In this document: piece after piece, positions 26,670-35,821 of the stretch
How the letters are laid out: every line of letters begins with the position of its first letter
How positions within the stretch are numbered: position 1 is the stretch's first letter
Assembly: GCF_001613505.1 (NCBI RefSeq)
Contig: NZ_BDCM01000004.1
Coordinates: forward strand, 124,001-188,000
DNA: 64,000 nt
Source of the DNA: Nocardia mikamii NBRC 108933
GTDB lineage: Bacteria; Actinomycetota; Actinomycetes; Mycobacteriales; Mycobacteriaceae
Direction: 5' to 3'
Notes under the pieces: model-generated
The model's input: only the letters and a program-made list of their open reading frames with translations
Databases searched by the model: none
Told to the model about the DNA's origin: nothing
Program-made: the position numbers and the translations under genes

Positions 26670-27782
26670 CTACGGTTCCTCGTCCGGGTCGGGCGCACGG
26701 TCCTGGATCAGTACGCCGACCCATCGGGTGGTCGGATCGATATCGAGCAGCAGCGCCTTCATCAGCAGGGTCAGCGGAATCGCCAGCAGCGCACCGAGCG
26801 CGCCCAGAACCCACGACCAGAAGACCAGCGACAGGAACGTCACGGTCACACTGAGGCCGACCGCATCCCCGACGAATTTGGGCTGGATGATCGACTGGAT
26901 CACGAAATTGATCACCGAGTAGACGACGATCACCCACACCATCAGGATCGGCCCGCTGTCGAGCAGCGCCAGCAGCGCCGGCGGAATCAAGCCGATGACG
27001 AAACCGATATTCGGAATGTAGTTGGTGATGAACGACAGCAGCGCCCAGAGGAGCGGAAGCGGCACCCCCATGAGCCACAGCGCACCGCCGTCGAAGATGG
27101 CGACGATCAAGCCGAATACCGTGGAAACAACCAGGTACTTCCGGGTGCCGCTGGCGAATACGCCCAGCGCATAAGCAATTTCGGGTCGTGCCTTGGCGAC
27201 CACCGCCAATTTCCGATCGATCATCATGCCGTCGATCGCCATGAACAGCAGCAATGCCAGCACGAAAAACAGATTGGAGAAGATTCCGAGCGCATTGCTC
27301 AGCGCGACCGACAGAACATCCACGACCTTGCCCACATCCAGACCGTTGAGCGCGTTGTGGATCTGCTCGGTATCCACCCCCAGATCGGCGAGCGTATCCC
27401 GCACGCCGTTGAGCATGTCGTCGAGTTTGCCGGAGTATTTCGGCAGCTCGGACGCCAATTGCGCGATCGAGAGCACCAGCGCCCCCAGCAGGACGAGCAG
27501 GATCAGTACGACCAGGATCAGGGCCGCCACCATCCCGATCCACGGCCGCCAGCCGCGCCGCTGCACCCAGGTCTGCACCGGCTGAACGGCCATGGTCAAC
27601 ATCAGCGCCAGGAAGGTGGGACCGAGCACACCGGCGAACGCCTTCATCCCCAGGACTGCCACCACGGCGGCGGCGACGGACAGCATCACGATCAGTCCGC
27701 GCGGAAGCGGCCATGTGCCGCCGGAAGCGGGTGGCGGAGCTGCTCGTTCGGCCCGCGCGGGCCGATCTCGTCGCAATTGCAT
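26670..27782 (-). CDS. AI-2E family (PerM/TqsA-like) membrane transporter
   Basis: 370 residues. Paired N-terminal helices (about 29-65), a third near 85-110, a polar central region of about 90 residues and a C-terminal bundle with FVIGLIPPALLALLDSGPILM and VQSIIQPKFVGDAVGLS are characteristic of the AI-2E/UPF0118 family. Characterised members export quorum-sensing molecules or act as Na+/H+ antiporters, so the cargo here is open. The first 25 residues are basic and proline-rich. It is divergent from the LuxR-type regulator gene. Confidence 0.88.
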   Translation of the reverse strand: MQLRRDRPARAERAAPPPASGGTWPLPRGLIVMLSVAAAVVAVLGMKAFAGVLGPTFLALMLTMAVQPVQTWVQRRGWRPWIGMVAALILVVLILLVLLGALVLSIAQLASELPKYSGKLDDMLNGVRDTLADLGVDTEQIHNALNGLDVGKVVDVLSVALSNALGIFSNLFFVLALLLFMAIDGMMIDRKLAVVAKARPEIAYALGVFASGTRKYLVVSTVFGLIVAIFDGGALWLMGVPLPLLWALLSFITNYIPNIGFVIGLIPPALLALLDSGPILMVWVIVVYSVINFVIQSIIQPKFVGDAVGLSVTVTFLSLVFWSWVLGALGALLAIPLTLLMKALLLDIDPTTRWVGVLIQDRAPDPDEEP

Positions 27783-27919
27783 CGGAATTACCTCGCCGCC
27801 ACAGACCGGACTGTCGATTCTCCGATCGAGACTACGGCTCCGACCGGCCGGGCTCGTTCTGCGCCACGGCCGAATTCGACCGCCCGAGACCGATTCGAAA
27901 TCATGATGGAACGCACATT

Positions 27920-27947
27920 TTGACCGATTTCAGCAAATGAGTAGTGT
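27920..27947 (+). promoter_or_regulatory. Candidate promoter for the MalT/LuxR regulator
   Basis: TTGACC (27920-27925) and TAGTGT (27942-27947) are 16 bp apart. If used, transcription would begin around 27954, downstream of the first possible ATG of the regulator gene. Confidence 0.45.
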
Positions 27948-30660
27948 ACGTTTCAGTTTGGAGAAAGCAGGCTTCACCGACATTGCCTTCGGCGAAGGCA
28001 CAGCTCCGGGAGGCGCTTTGAACGCTTCGCCCAGAACAACGCGATCGTCAGCCGATAGCCCAAACATTGCCACCATCCGCAGTGGCCTCCAACTCGGCGT
28101 GCCGGAACTCTCCTTCGTACCGCTGGCGCTTCCCGCCGCCCACGCCCGCATCGACGAGGCGGCGACGACCGGCGCCGGGCAGGCCGTATTGATCTGCGCC
28201 CCCGCGGGAACCGGCAAGACCGTCCTGGCCGCCGACTGGGTGACGCGACTGGCGACCCGGCATTCCGGCTGCCGGGTGGGCTGGCTGACCTTCACCGGCC
28301 GCCGCGGCGAATCGGCCGATCTGTGGCGTGCGATCGCCGGAGTGCTCGACCTCCCCGTCGGATTACCGGACCGGGACCCGACCGGACCGCTCGCCGAACC
28401 GGCGACACTGGTGGACCGGCTGACCGACCGGGCCGAACCGACCGTGCTCGTCCTCGACGACGCCCACCTGCTGACCGACCCCTTGGCCCTGGCAGGGCTG
28501 GAGTATGTCGTCGAAAACGCACCGCCCACCCTGACGACGATTGTCACCGGCCGGTTCGATCCGCCGCTGCGCTGGCACGGGCTCGAACTGAGTGGCCGGC
28601 TCACCCGTCTGACCGCACGTGAACTCGCGCTCGACGACGAACGCATCGCGGCCCTGCTCGGCCAGCACAACCTTCACCTGAGCGCCGCCGATATCGCCGG
28701 GATCCAACGGCTGACCTGCGGCTGGGCCGCACTGGTGCGGATCGCCGCGATCTACCTGGCCGCGAATCCGCACGACCGGCCGACCGCGTTGGCGGCATTG
28801 GCCCGCGCGCCCCACGCCATCAGCGACTTCCTCGTCGGCGAGTTGCTGGGCGCGCTGCCCGACGACGCGCTGCACTTCCTGCTCGCCACCGCGGTGCCCG
28901 AGGAGTTCAGTGTCGCGCTGACCACCGAGCTGGTCGGCGAATCCGCCCCGGCCACACTGGAATATCTGCTGCGCAACAATCTGCCGATCACGTGCGTGGC
29001 CCGCCACGGCGAACTGTGGCACAGCTATCACCCGATGCTGCGCGCCTACCTGCTCGCCGAGGCCGCGCGCTCGCTTCCGAACCGGCTGCCGCGCATTCAC
29101 CGCAGCTGTTCGGCATGGTTCGTCGATGCCCGGATGCCCTCCGCGGCACTGCATCATGTGCTCGCCGTACCGGGGCACCCGCAGCTGTCGCGGTTCATCC
29201 GCGAACACGGTCCGAGGTTGGTGTTCGGTGGGGACGGGCCATCCTTCTTCGCCCGGCTCGACGACGTCGGCGAACTCGCCGACGATCAATTCGTTCAGCT
29301 GTTGCGCATCGCCGAGACCGTGAGCCGCGGGGACGTGGCGGCGTGCACGGCCTATCTGGATCGACTCGAGGCAGAACCCTGTTCGGCCTCCGCCCTGGTA
29401 CCCGCCTCCTGGTTGATCGCGCTACGCACCGCGGTGATCGCCGATGTCGCGGTGTTGACGGGCGCCGAACCCGCTGCGCCCGAGCCGGCGACGCCCACGC
29501 CGACCGGTCATGCCGAACTGGACTGCTACATCGTCCTGCAGGTGGCGAATGCGTACCTGCACCGCGGCGATATCGCGCGCGCCGAATCGGGACTGTGGCA
29601 GGCGCTCGCGCTGGCCGAACAGGCCGGACTGGGCCGCTTCGTCGTGCCGGCGGCGACGCGATTGGCGGTGTGCGGCGGGATGGGCGGCCACCTCACCGTG
29701 ATGCGCAAGCGGGCCGAGCACGCCGTGGAACTCGCCGAGAAATACGGACTGCGAACCCATTCCGCGATGACGCACGCTCAGGCGATGATCGCCTACGCGC
29801 AGTATCTGCAGGGCGATCCGATCGCTGCCCGCGAGCAACTCCCGCCCGCCACGACGAGCGGCCTCTCCCCCGCGCCGACCGCCGACCGGCAGGCGCTGGC
29901 GCTGCTCCGGCTGATCGAATTCGATTCCGCCACAGATCGTTTCCTGGCCGCCGATACGCTGCGGATGCAGCTGCTCGACATGCTCACCGAGCCGACACCG
30001 CCGCGCTCCTGCGGCAATCTGGTCCTGCACACGGTGCCGGCACTGCTGCGGATCCAATCCCGTGTCGGCGCACAGACTCTGGTCGAGCGAGCGATCGCGG
30101 TACTGGGCCACACACCCGATGTCGTGCTGGCGCAGGCCTGCCTGTCGGAGTACGCGCAGACCTCGTCGACGACACTCGAACTGCTGCAGCCACTGCTGCG
30201 CCGGACCGACGGACTGCCCGCGCTCACCGCCGTCACGGCCTGGCTGTTGTACGCCTCCGCATCCGACCATCTGGACCGCCCGGTCAAGGCCTACGAGGCG
30301 CTGGCGCAGGCGCTGAATCACGCGGCCGACGACCGGATCGTGCGACCGTTCCTGGAAGTGCCGGGAATCGTTGCGTTACTGGACGGTTCGGTCGGCCGTT
30401 TCGGTCACCACGACCGGCTGGTCGATCTGATCCGCTCCCATCCGTCGGCTCGCGGCGCGGCGCTCAACCCTGGGCTGACCGACACCGAGATGTCGGTGTT
30501 GCGCCAGCTGCCGTCCGGGATGACGACGCTGAATATCGCAGCGGGCATGGGTGTTTCGATCAACACCGTCAAAACACACCTGCGCGGGATCTATCACAAA
30601 CTGGGTAGCGGATCCCGGGCCGAGGCCATCGCACGGGCGCGCGAACTCGGTTTGATCTGA
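27937..30660 (+). CDS. Large ATP-binding LuxR-family (MalT/LAL-type) regulator
   Basis: 907 residues at the longest reading. A STAND-type nucleotide-binding region has Walker A CAPAGTGKTVLAADW (about residues 88-102) and Walker B TVLVLDDAHLL (about 169-179). A long helical, TPR-like middle part follows, and the C-terminus (about 850-907) is a LuxR helix-turn-helix with LTDTEMSVLRQLPSGMTTLN and VSINTVKTHLRGIYHKLGS. Such proteins bind ATP and an inducer, oligomerise and activate transcription. An alternative start at TTG 28018, preceded by GGGAGG, would fit a promoter seen at 27920-27947. The 3' end overlaps the convergent hydrolase by 67 bp. Confidence 0.88.
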   Translation: MSSVRFSLEKAGFTDIAFGEGTAPGGALNASPRTTRSSADSPNIATIRSGLQLGVPELSFVPLALPAAHARIDEAATTGAGQAVLICAPAGTGKTVLAADWVTRLATRHSGCRVGWLTFTGRRGESADLWRAIAGVLDLPVGLPDRDPTGPLAEPATLVDRLTDRAEPTVLVLDDAHLLTDPLALAGLEYVVENAPPTLTTIVTGRFDPPLRWHGLELSGRLTRLTARELALDDERIAALLGQHNLHLSAADIAGIQRLTCGWAALVRIAAIYLAANPHDRPTALAALARAPHAISDFLVGELLGALPDDALHFLLATAVPEEFSVALTTELVGESAPATLEYLLRNNLPITCVARHGELWHSYHPMLRAYLLAEAARSLPNRLPRIHRSCSAWFVDARMPSAALHHVLAVPGHPQLSRFIREHGPRLVFGGDGPSFFARLDDVGELADDQFVQLLRIAETVSRGDVAACTAYLDRLEAEPCSASALVPASWLIALRTAVIADVAVLTGAEPAAPEPATPTPTGHAELDCYIVLQVANAYLHRGDIARAESGLWQALALAEQAGLGRFVVPAATRLAVCGGMGGHLTVMRKRAEHAVELAEKYGLRTHSAMTHAQAMIAYAQYLQGDPIAAREQLPPATTSGLSPAPTADRQALALLRLIEFDSATDRFLAADTLRMQLLDMLTEPTPPRSCGNLVLHTVPALLRIQSRVGAQTLVERAIAVLGHTPDVVLAQACLSEYAQTSSTTLELLQPLLRRTDGLPALTAVTAWLLYASASDHLDRPVKAYEALAQALNHAADDRIVRPFLEVPGIVALLDGSVGRFGHHDRLVDLIRSHPSARGAALNPGLTDTEMSVLRQLPSGMTTLNIAAGMGVSINTVKTHLRGIYHKLGSGSRAEAIARARELGLI

Positions 30661-31727
30661 TCGGAATCGGCCGAGCCGCCCGAAGCGTCGCCGAGGAAAT
30701 CGCCGATCGCGGGCCAGGTCGAGCCGGCCGCGTCAGGACCCACCATCAGGCCCAGATGTCCGCCGGACACCTCCACGAACCGCACCTCGGCGGCGCCGGT
30801 GAGCAGGTCCACACCGCGGCGGGTGGAACCCGCGGGCACCAGCATGTCGGTGCGGCTGCCGATCAGCAGCACCCGGCAGGTCAGCTTCGACAGATCCACG
30901 ACGAGATCCGAGCGCAGTCGAATCACGCCGTCCGCCAATTCGTTTCGCAGCACCAGACTGCGATAGATCTGCCACAGCGAACGACCGGGATAGCCGGGCA
31001 TGGTCGCCATGAAGCGATCGACCGCTTCCATGCGGGCCAGCGCCTCGGTGTCGGCGGCATGCCGGGCGATGAACAACGGACGGGTCAGCTCGCGATCGAA
31101 GGCCTGTAACCGGAAGCCGAGGCGGACCAGCTCACGCGGGGCCCCGCCGAGCAATCTGGTCGCCAGGGCGACGCCGCGACCACCGGTCAGCCGCCCCGCC
31201 ATCCGGACCGGCACCAGGAACGGAGTGCGGCGCTGGTCGAACGGCGTAGCCAGGCCGGTGACCGACGCGATCGGCAGATCCGCGTGGGCCGCCGCGGCGA
31301 TCATCGCGAGCGCGCCACCCAGGGACCAGCCGATCACGTCCACGGGTCGCCCGTGTTCGGCGGCGACGCGGCGCACCGCGTCCGGCACGATGCCGTGGGT
31401 CCAGTGCTCGAGGCCGAGATCCCGGTCGCCGTAATCGAAATCGCCGTAGTCGACCACATACGGCTGCCTGCCGCTGCCGAGCAGATAGCGCACGAGGCTC
31501 TGACCGTCCCGCAGGTCGAAGCAGGCCGGCGTGACCGCGAGCGGTGGTACCAGCAGCACAGGATTCCCGGTACCGGGTTCGTCGCGGTCGTAGCGCAGCA
31601 GTCGATTGTGCGGCTGCTCGCTGATCGGTGTGGACGGCGCCGGCCGGTAGGGCTCGATTCCGTTGCCGAACGACACCGCCCAGATATTGCGCGCCGCGCG
31701 CGGCAGATCCGCAACGATCGCGACCAC
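30594..31727 (-). CDS. PhaC-like alpha/beta hydrolase
   Basis: 377 residues from GTG 31727, chosen because GGAGG lies eight bases upstream; the frame stays open for 44 further codons. The fold and motifs (NPVLLVPPLAVTPACFDL, YVVDYGDFDYGDRD, WTHGIVPDAV, DVIGWSLGGALAM) resemble class III polyhydroxyalkanoate synthases. The nucleophile position of the elbow GWSLGG is serine, however, where PHA synthases have cysteine, so an esterase or acyltransferase is more likely. The last 67 bp overlap the 3' end of the convergent LuxR-type gene. It lies 159 bp downstream of the oxidative cassette on the same strand and might be its last gene. Confidence 0.8.
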   Translation of the reverse strand: MVAIVADLPRAARNIWAVSFGNGIEPYRPAPSTPISEQPHNRLLRYDRDEPGTGNPVLLVPPLAVTPACFDLRDGQSLVRYLLGSGRQPYVVDYGDFDYGDRDLGLEHWTHGIVPDAVRRVAAEHGRPVDVIGWSLGGALAMIAAAAHADLPIASVTGLATPFDQRRTPFLVPVRMAGRLTGGRGVALATRLLGGAPRELVRLGFRLQAFDRELTRPLFIARHAADTEALARMEAVDRFMATMPGYPGRSLWQIYRSLVLRNELADGVIRLRSDLVVDLSKLTCRVLLIGSRTDMLVPAGSTRRGVDLLTGAAEVRFVEVSGGHLGLMVGPDAAGSTWPAIGDFLGDASGGSADSDQIKPSSRARAMASARDPLPSL

Positions 31728-31886
31728 GGGCTGTTCCTCCCACTCCCCGCCGCGATTTCCGCAGCACGCGCCGGTCCGCACCGGCACCTCGACGAACGAT
31801 AGCTGTCCGATGGTAGGCAGGCAGCACATCTGCCCGCTACTCGAAGTTACATATAACACGTCGGGTAGGGCCGGCGGGAATCGCGC

Positions 31887-33431
31887 TCACCGACCGAACC
31901 AGCGAGTCAGAGCCGTCGCCATACCGTCGACGCCTTCGGTGGCGGCCCAAGCGACGTATCCGTCCGGACGGACGAGCACGCCGGCCGCCTCGCCGGCACC
32001 GGTCCCGTCCGAGGCGTCCAGCGGCTTCGCCGTGACGATCCGTATCCGGTCCTGCCACGGCGCCGCCGCGTCGCGCAGCTCCGCGGAGTCGGCGAAGTCG
32101 AACAGCACGCCCTGGCCGGTGGTGAAGTGTTCGGCCACGCGAGTTCCGTCGGAGAGATCGCGATCGGGAACGATGGTGCCGACCAGTTCATGGTCGCCGC
32201 CCAGGTGGTAGCGGTGCAGGACACCGGAGATCCGTTTGAACACGGTGGTCGCGCCGTCGCCGGTGGACAGCAGTTCGGACATCACCGCCCGCAGCGCCTT
32301 ACTGCGCCGATCCAGCCGCATGAGCGCGACCTGCGCCCGAGTCCATTCCAGCACCCAGGCGCCGATCGGATACCGCTCAGCGGTGTAGGTGTCCAGGAGC
32401 CGCTCGTCCATCCGGCCGTCGACGACCGCGGCGAGCTTCCAGCCGAGACAGACCGCATCGCCGATTCCCAGATTCAGGCCCTGTCCGCCGAACGGCGAAT
32501 GCACGTGCGCCGCATCGCCGGCGAGCAACACGCGGCCCTTGCGATAGTCCGGCACCTGACGGGTGTTGTCGGTGAACCGGGTCGCCGAATGCACCGCCGA
32601 GACCCGCACGGGTACCCCGGCGACCCGGCGCAGGCTCGCCTCCAGCTCGGCGGCCGTGATCGGCGCGTCACGATCGACGGGCGGTCCGTCGAGTTCGACG
32701 GTCAGAAAGCGGCCTGGAGTCGGTCCGTAGACGTAGATGCCGTGTTCGGTGTCGTGCCAACCGGGCTGGAGCCCTTCGGTTTCCGACATCTCCACCACTG
32801 CCTGCCGCCCGGTGATCTCCGGCCCGATACCCGGGAAATCGAAGCCGGCGAGTGTGCGGACCGTGCTGCGTCCGCCGTCGCAACCCACCAGCCACGAAGC
32901 GCGGATCTCTTCGGCACCGCCGCGCTCGTCGGACCGGCAACGCACCGTCACCCCGTCGCCGTGGTCGGTCAGATCGGTCAGGTGCACCCCTCGGCGCACC
33001 ACCACGCCGAGTTCCGCCGCGCGTGCACCGAGAATTTCCTCGATGCCCTGCTGGCTCACCAGCACGGCCCGGCCCGCCGGCCCCACACCGGCGAAGGCCG
33101 GGTCTTCCGCGTCGATCAGGTCGAACGACAACATGATTCCCGCGAAATGGCCCGCGATCGGCGGCCGGTTCGCGGGGCCCGCCGTGCCGCCGGTGAACGC
33201 CTTCATCCGCTCGACCGCCGCCTGCTGATGCGACAGCAACTCGGGCAACAGTCCGCGTCGATCGAAGGCCTGTGCCGTCGGCACATTGATCGCTCCGGCC
33301 TTGATGGTCCGATCGATCTCCGTCAGCCGCTCCACGACCAGCACCTCGACACCGGCCAGCCGCAGTTCACACGCCAGCATCAGCCCGACGGGGCCCGCGC
33401 CGGCAACCACTACATCGAATGTCTCGCTCAT
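31887..33431 (-). CDS. FAD-dependent aromatic monooxygenase (PheA/TfdB family)
   Basis: 514 residues from ATG 33431 (MSETFDVVVAGAGPVG). The FAD dinucleotide motif GAGPVG (about 11-16), the LVGCDGGRSTVR (DG) motif and the second FAD motif GRVLLAGDAAHVHSPFGGQG are all intact, and a thioredoxin-like C-terminal region follows (last 130 residues or so). This group hydroxylates phenols, quinones, polyketides and antibiotics such as rifampicin using NAD(P)H and O2. It lies 66 bp after the CrtC-like gene on the same strand and probably belongs to the oxidative cassette. The substrate is unknown. Confidence 0.9.
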   Translation of the reverse strand: MSETFDVVVAGAGPVGLMLACELRLAGVEVLVVERLTEIDRTIKAGAINVPTAQAFDRRGLLPELLSHQQAAVERMKAFTGGTAGPANRPPIAGHFAGIMLSFDLIDAEDPAFAGVGPAGRAVLVSQQGIEEILGARAAELGVVVRRGVHLTDLTDHGDGVTVRCRSDERGGAEEIRASWLVGCDGGRSTVRTLAGFDFPGIGPEITGRQAVVEMSETEGLQPGWHDTEHGIYVYGPTPGRFLTVELDGPPVDRDAPITAAELEASLRRVAGVPVRVSAVHSATRFTDNTRQVPDYRKGRVLLAGDAAHVHSPFGGQGLNLGIGDAVCLGWKLAAVVDGRMDERLLDTYTAERYPIGAWVLEWTRAQVALMRLDRRSKALRAVMSELLSTGDGATTVFKRISGVLHRYHLGGDHELVGTIVPDRDLSDGTRVAEHFTTGQGVLFDFADSAELRDAAAPWQDRIRIVTAKPLDASDGTGAGEAAGVLVRPDGYVAWAATEGVDGMATALTRWFGR

Positions 33432-33497
33432 GACATCGACCCTGCCGCCGGTCGCTTGCAGCCGCCTTGCACCGCGAATGCGCGGCCCGCGCAAGAC

Positions 33498-34562
33498 TCA
33501 GGTGAGCGCCACCAGTTCGTGCAAGGTGGTGCCGGTGCGCCGGACCGGTTCGGTCTCGCCGCGCACGGTCAGTTCGAAGGTGGATTCGAATCGGAAATAG
33601 CCCGGATGACCGATCAACCTGTGCGCCAGCGGTTTCAGCAACCGGGTGCCGACCAGCGGAATATCGTCGAGGAGATCGTGGGCGTGGATCACCCTGTCCA
33701 CGGTCAGCCGCAACTCCACCTGATCGGGTACGCACAATTCGATCCACTCCGGATAGCCGCGCCCGGCGGTGGCGTCGAACCGCGCCGGCCCCTCCCGCAA
33801 GGTCGTCTCGCCGGTCGAGAGGACGATGCGGTCCCGGTGAGCCAGCATGAGCGGCGCGATCTCGTGAGCTCCACGCCGCCGCTGGGTCAGCACGTCGGCG
33901 AACAGCAGCGAATAGTCCTCGACATACAGCCGGCCCCAGTGCCAGCGCTCGATGATCTTGCGCATATCGCCGACGCCCCAGTTGTGGTCGGCGTAACCGC
34001 GACCGGTGACGGACCGCTCGACGCCGTCGACGGTCACGGTGCCGCTCACCCGGGCTCGCGGCGCGCCGACGACCCAGCCGAAGGAATCACCGCCGCCGAA
34101 ATGTGTTTCGCCCTGTCCCGGCATCCAGCTGGGCAGCTCGTTGTCGAAGCGCAGGTCGAATTCCAGACCGTCCTCGGCCAGTCGCAGATGGTGCGTCGGC
34201 AACCCGTCGGTCCGGAATTCGGTGTAGGCCCGGTTGTTTCCGATCCGTACATCACAGGATCGCGCGTCGAACGACGCCTGAGCGCGGGGATACTTCCGGG
34301 AGACCTGCCGGCGGGTGCCGTCCGGTTCGTAGACCATCAACTCGACCCAGGGACGCGCGTGCGGGAAATCCTCGGGCCGGCGTTTGGTGAGGAATCCGAC
34401 GACGGTGTGTCCGCTGTCGAGATGTGCGTCGAAATACCAGTGCTCGAAGGCGAGCGAACTCGCCGCGGGATGGAGTGCGTTGTGCCGCGGTTCGACCGTG
34501 GTGAGTTCGCCGTCCCGGCGGCCGGGACCGTTCCATGCCTCGACAATGGCTGTGTCGTTCAT
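33498..34562 (-). CDS. CrtC-like (hydroxyneurosporene synthase / carotenoid 1,2-hydratase family) protein
   Basis: 354 residues from ATG 34562 (MNDTAIVEAWNGPGR), overlapping the oxygenase gene by four bases. The signature GRGYADHNWGVGDM with WHWGRLY (about residues 185-210), and LEFDLRFDNELPSW before it, match the two-domain lipocalin-like CrtC fold. Known CrtC enzymes add water to the terminal isoprene double bond of acyclic carotenoids; many relatives of unknown role occur in actinobacteria. There is no signal peptide. Translational coupling to an MpaB/Lcp-type oxygenase suggests action on the same, perhaps prenylated or polyene, substrate; that is inference. Confidence 0.78.
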   Translation of the reverse strand: MNDTAIVEAWNGPGRRDGELTTVEPRHNALHPAASSLAFEHWYFDAHLDSGHTVVGFLTKRRPEDFPHARPWVELMVYEPDGTRRQVSRKYPRAQASFDARSCDVRIGNNRAYTEFRTDGLPTHHLRLAEDGLEFDLRFDNELPSWMPGQGETHFGGGDSFGWVVGAPRARVSGTVTVDGVERSVTGRGYADHNWGVGDMRKIIERWHWGRLYVEDYSLLFADVLTQRRRGAHEIAPLMLAHRDRIVLSTGETTLREGPARFDATAGRGYPEWIELCVPDQVELRLTVDRVIHAHDLLDDIPLVGTRLLKPLAHRLIGHPGYFRFESTFELTVRGETEPVRRTGTTLHELVALT

Positions 34563-35821
34563 CGCCGCAACGCTCCGCTCGCATCGAATTCCGCTTCCCG
34601 GCCCTGCATTTGGGCGCGGTACCAGTTCTCCCGGTGCCGGACCATCACCTTCTCGTGCAGCCGCCCGACCGGCGGTATCCGGCGCACGAATTCCATGACG
34701 GTGATCAGCGGGAACCGCAGCACGGGAATCAGCAACCAGGGAAAGGCCGGGGGCATACGGTATTTGCGCCGTGTGCCGGGTGCCATGTACATCGCCGAAT
34801 ACACCGAGTTGATGCGGTAGTTGTAGGCCGCCCGCACCCGGCTCGCGCCGCGGTGTTCGGGGCGCGGGGCGAAGGCGGCGGGGTAGGACTCGATCAATTC
34901 CGCGCCGTGCGCACCGGCATCGTAGGAACGCGAGGCGATCGTCATCGCCAGCACCCGCAGCGAGTCGACGACGGTTTCCGGATGCCACTGCAAACGCACG
35001 CCCAGCAGATAACCCATGTATCTCTGAAAGTGCAGCAGCGCACGTATTTCCGATGGTGTGGTCTGATAGCCCAGCGCCCACAGTCCGAGTCCGGGTGTCA
35101 CACTGCCCGCGATCAGGGTCAGCAACTGATACGTCTGGCTGATCGGCAGTCCCCACTTGTCGATATCCCATTCGGGATGGCCGGCTACTCGCGCCCGCAC
35201 AGAAACGTGCATGACCCGGACCTTCAGCGCGGTGGCGCGCCCGGTCGACCCCGGCGTCAGCAGCGCATTCGGCTGCGAGACGTCCATCCAGAATCGGCAG
35301 GTCTCCAAATATCGGCGCAGCGCACTGTTTCCGGCGTAGCCGCCCGCCAGCGACAGCGGAGTGGCGACCGCGGATTCGGTGTACATCTCCAGTGTTTCCG
35401 CACCCGCGAAGCTGAACAACATGGTGCCCCAGCGCCGCCAGATGGCCGCGCCCTGTTCGACCAGTTCCGGACGTACCCATTCGGGCACGGTGTCGAATTC
35501 GGCGAACAGTTCACGCATCGAATCCGGTGCCTCGGGAACGGCATCGATCCCCTCGGCCAAGGCCCGGTCCAGCAGAGCCCGGCCCGCCGCCGAACCGCCG
35601 GGACCGTGCATCACCTCGGCGACGAATCGTTCGGCGACCGGATCACCGGCGAACAGATCCTCGGTGAGGGCTCGCGCCTGGTCGTCGGTCGGAAAGAGTT
35701 CGGCGCCGGTCACCTTCCGCACGATCGCTTCCAGCCGCTGGACGGCGGGCTGCTGCTTGGCCTCCCAGTACCGGAAAGCGCTGGGGCATTTCAGGGTTCG
35801 TAGCTGTGTCGTCATTCGCAT
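34559..35821 (-). CDS. Heme-dependent oxygenase of the MpaB/latex-clearing-protein (DUF2236) family
   Basis: 420 residues; ATG 35821 follows the multicopper oxidase stop directly, with a second ATG at 35815. The DUF2236 core is visible: SAVATPLSLAGGYAG, RRYLETCRFW and KVRVMHVSVRARV. Arg170, Thr174 and His205 occupy the pattern of the Arg, Thr and heme-ligating His described for rubber oxygenase Lcp, with near-identical spacing. Lcp cleaves the double bonds of polyisoprene, and fungal MpaB cleaves a farnesyl side chain. No Tat or Sec signal is obvious, unlike secreted Lcp, so an intracellular prenyl or terpenoid substrate is more likely. Confidence 0.82.
   Translation of the reverse strand: MRMTTQLRTLKCPSAFRYWEAKQQPAVQRLEAIVRKVTGAELFPTDDQARALTEDLFAGDPVAERFVAEVMHGPGGSAAGRALLDRALAEGIDAVPEAPDSMRELFAEFDTVPEWVRPELVEQGAAIWRRWGTMLFSFAGAETLEMYTESAVATPLSLAGGYAGNSALRRYLETCRFWMDVSQPNALLTPGSTGRATALKVRVMHVSVRARVAGHPEWDIDKWGLPISQTYQLLTLIAGSVTPGLGLWALGYQTTPSEIRALLHFQRYMGYLLGVRLQWHPETVVDSLRVLAMTIASRSYDAGAHGAELIESYPAAFAPRPEHRGASRVRAAYNYRINSVYSAMYMAPGTRRKYRMPPAFPWLLIPVLRFPLITVMEFVRRIPPVGRLHEKVMVRHRENWYRAQMQGREAEFDASGALRR

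Noticed and set aside
32127..34820. Very long plus-strand open frame (897 codons) opposite the monooxygenase and CrtC-like genes
   Set aside because: It is a third-position GC shadow on the antisense strand with no domain motifs; the minus-strand genes have intact catalytic motifs.
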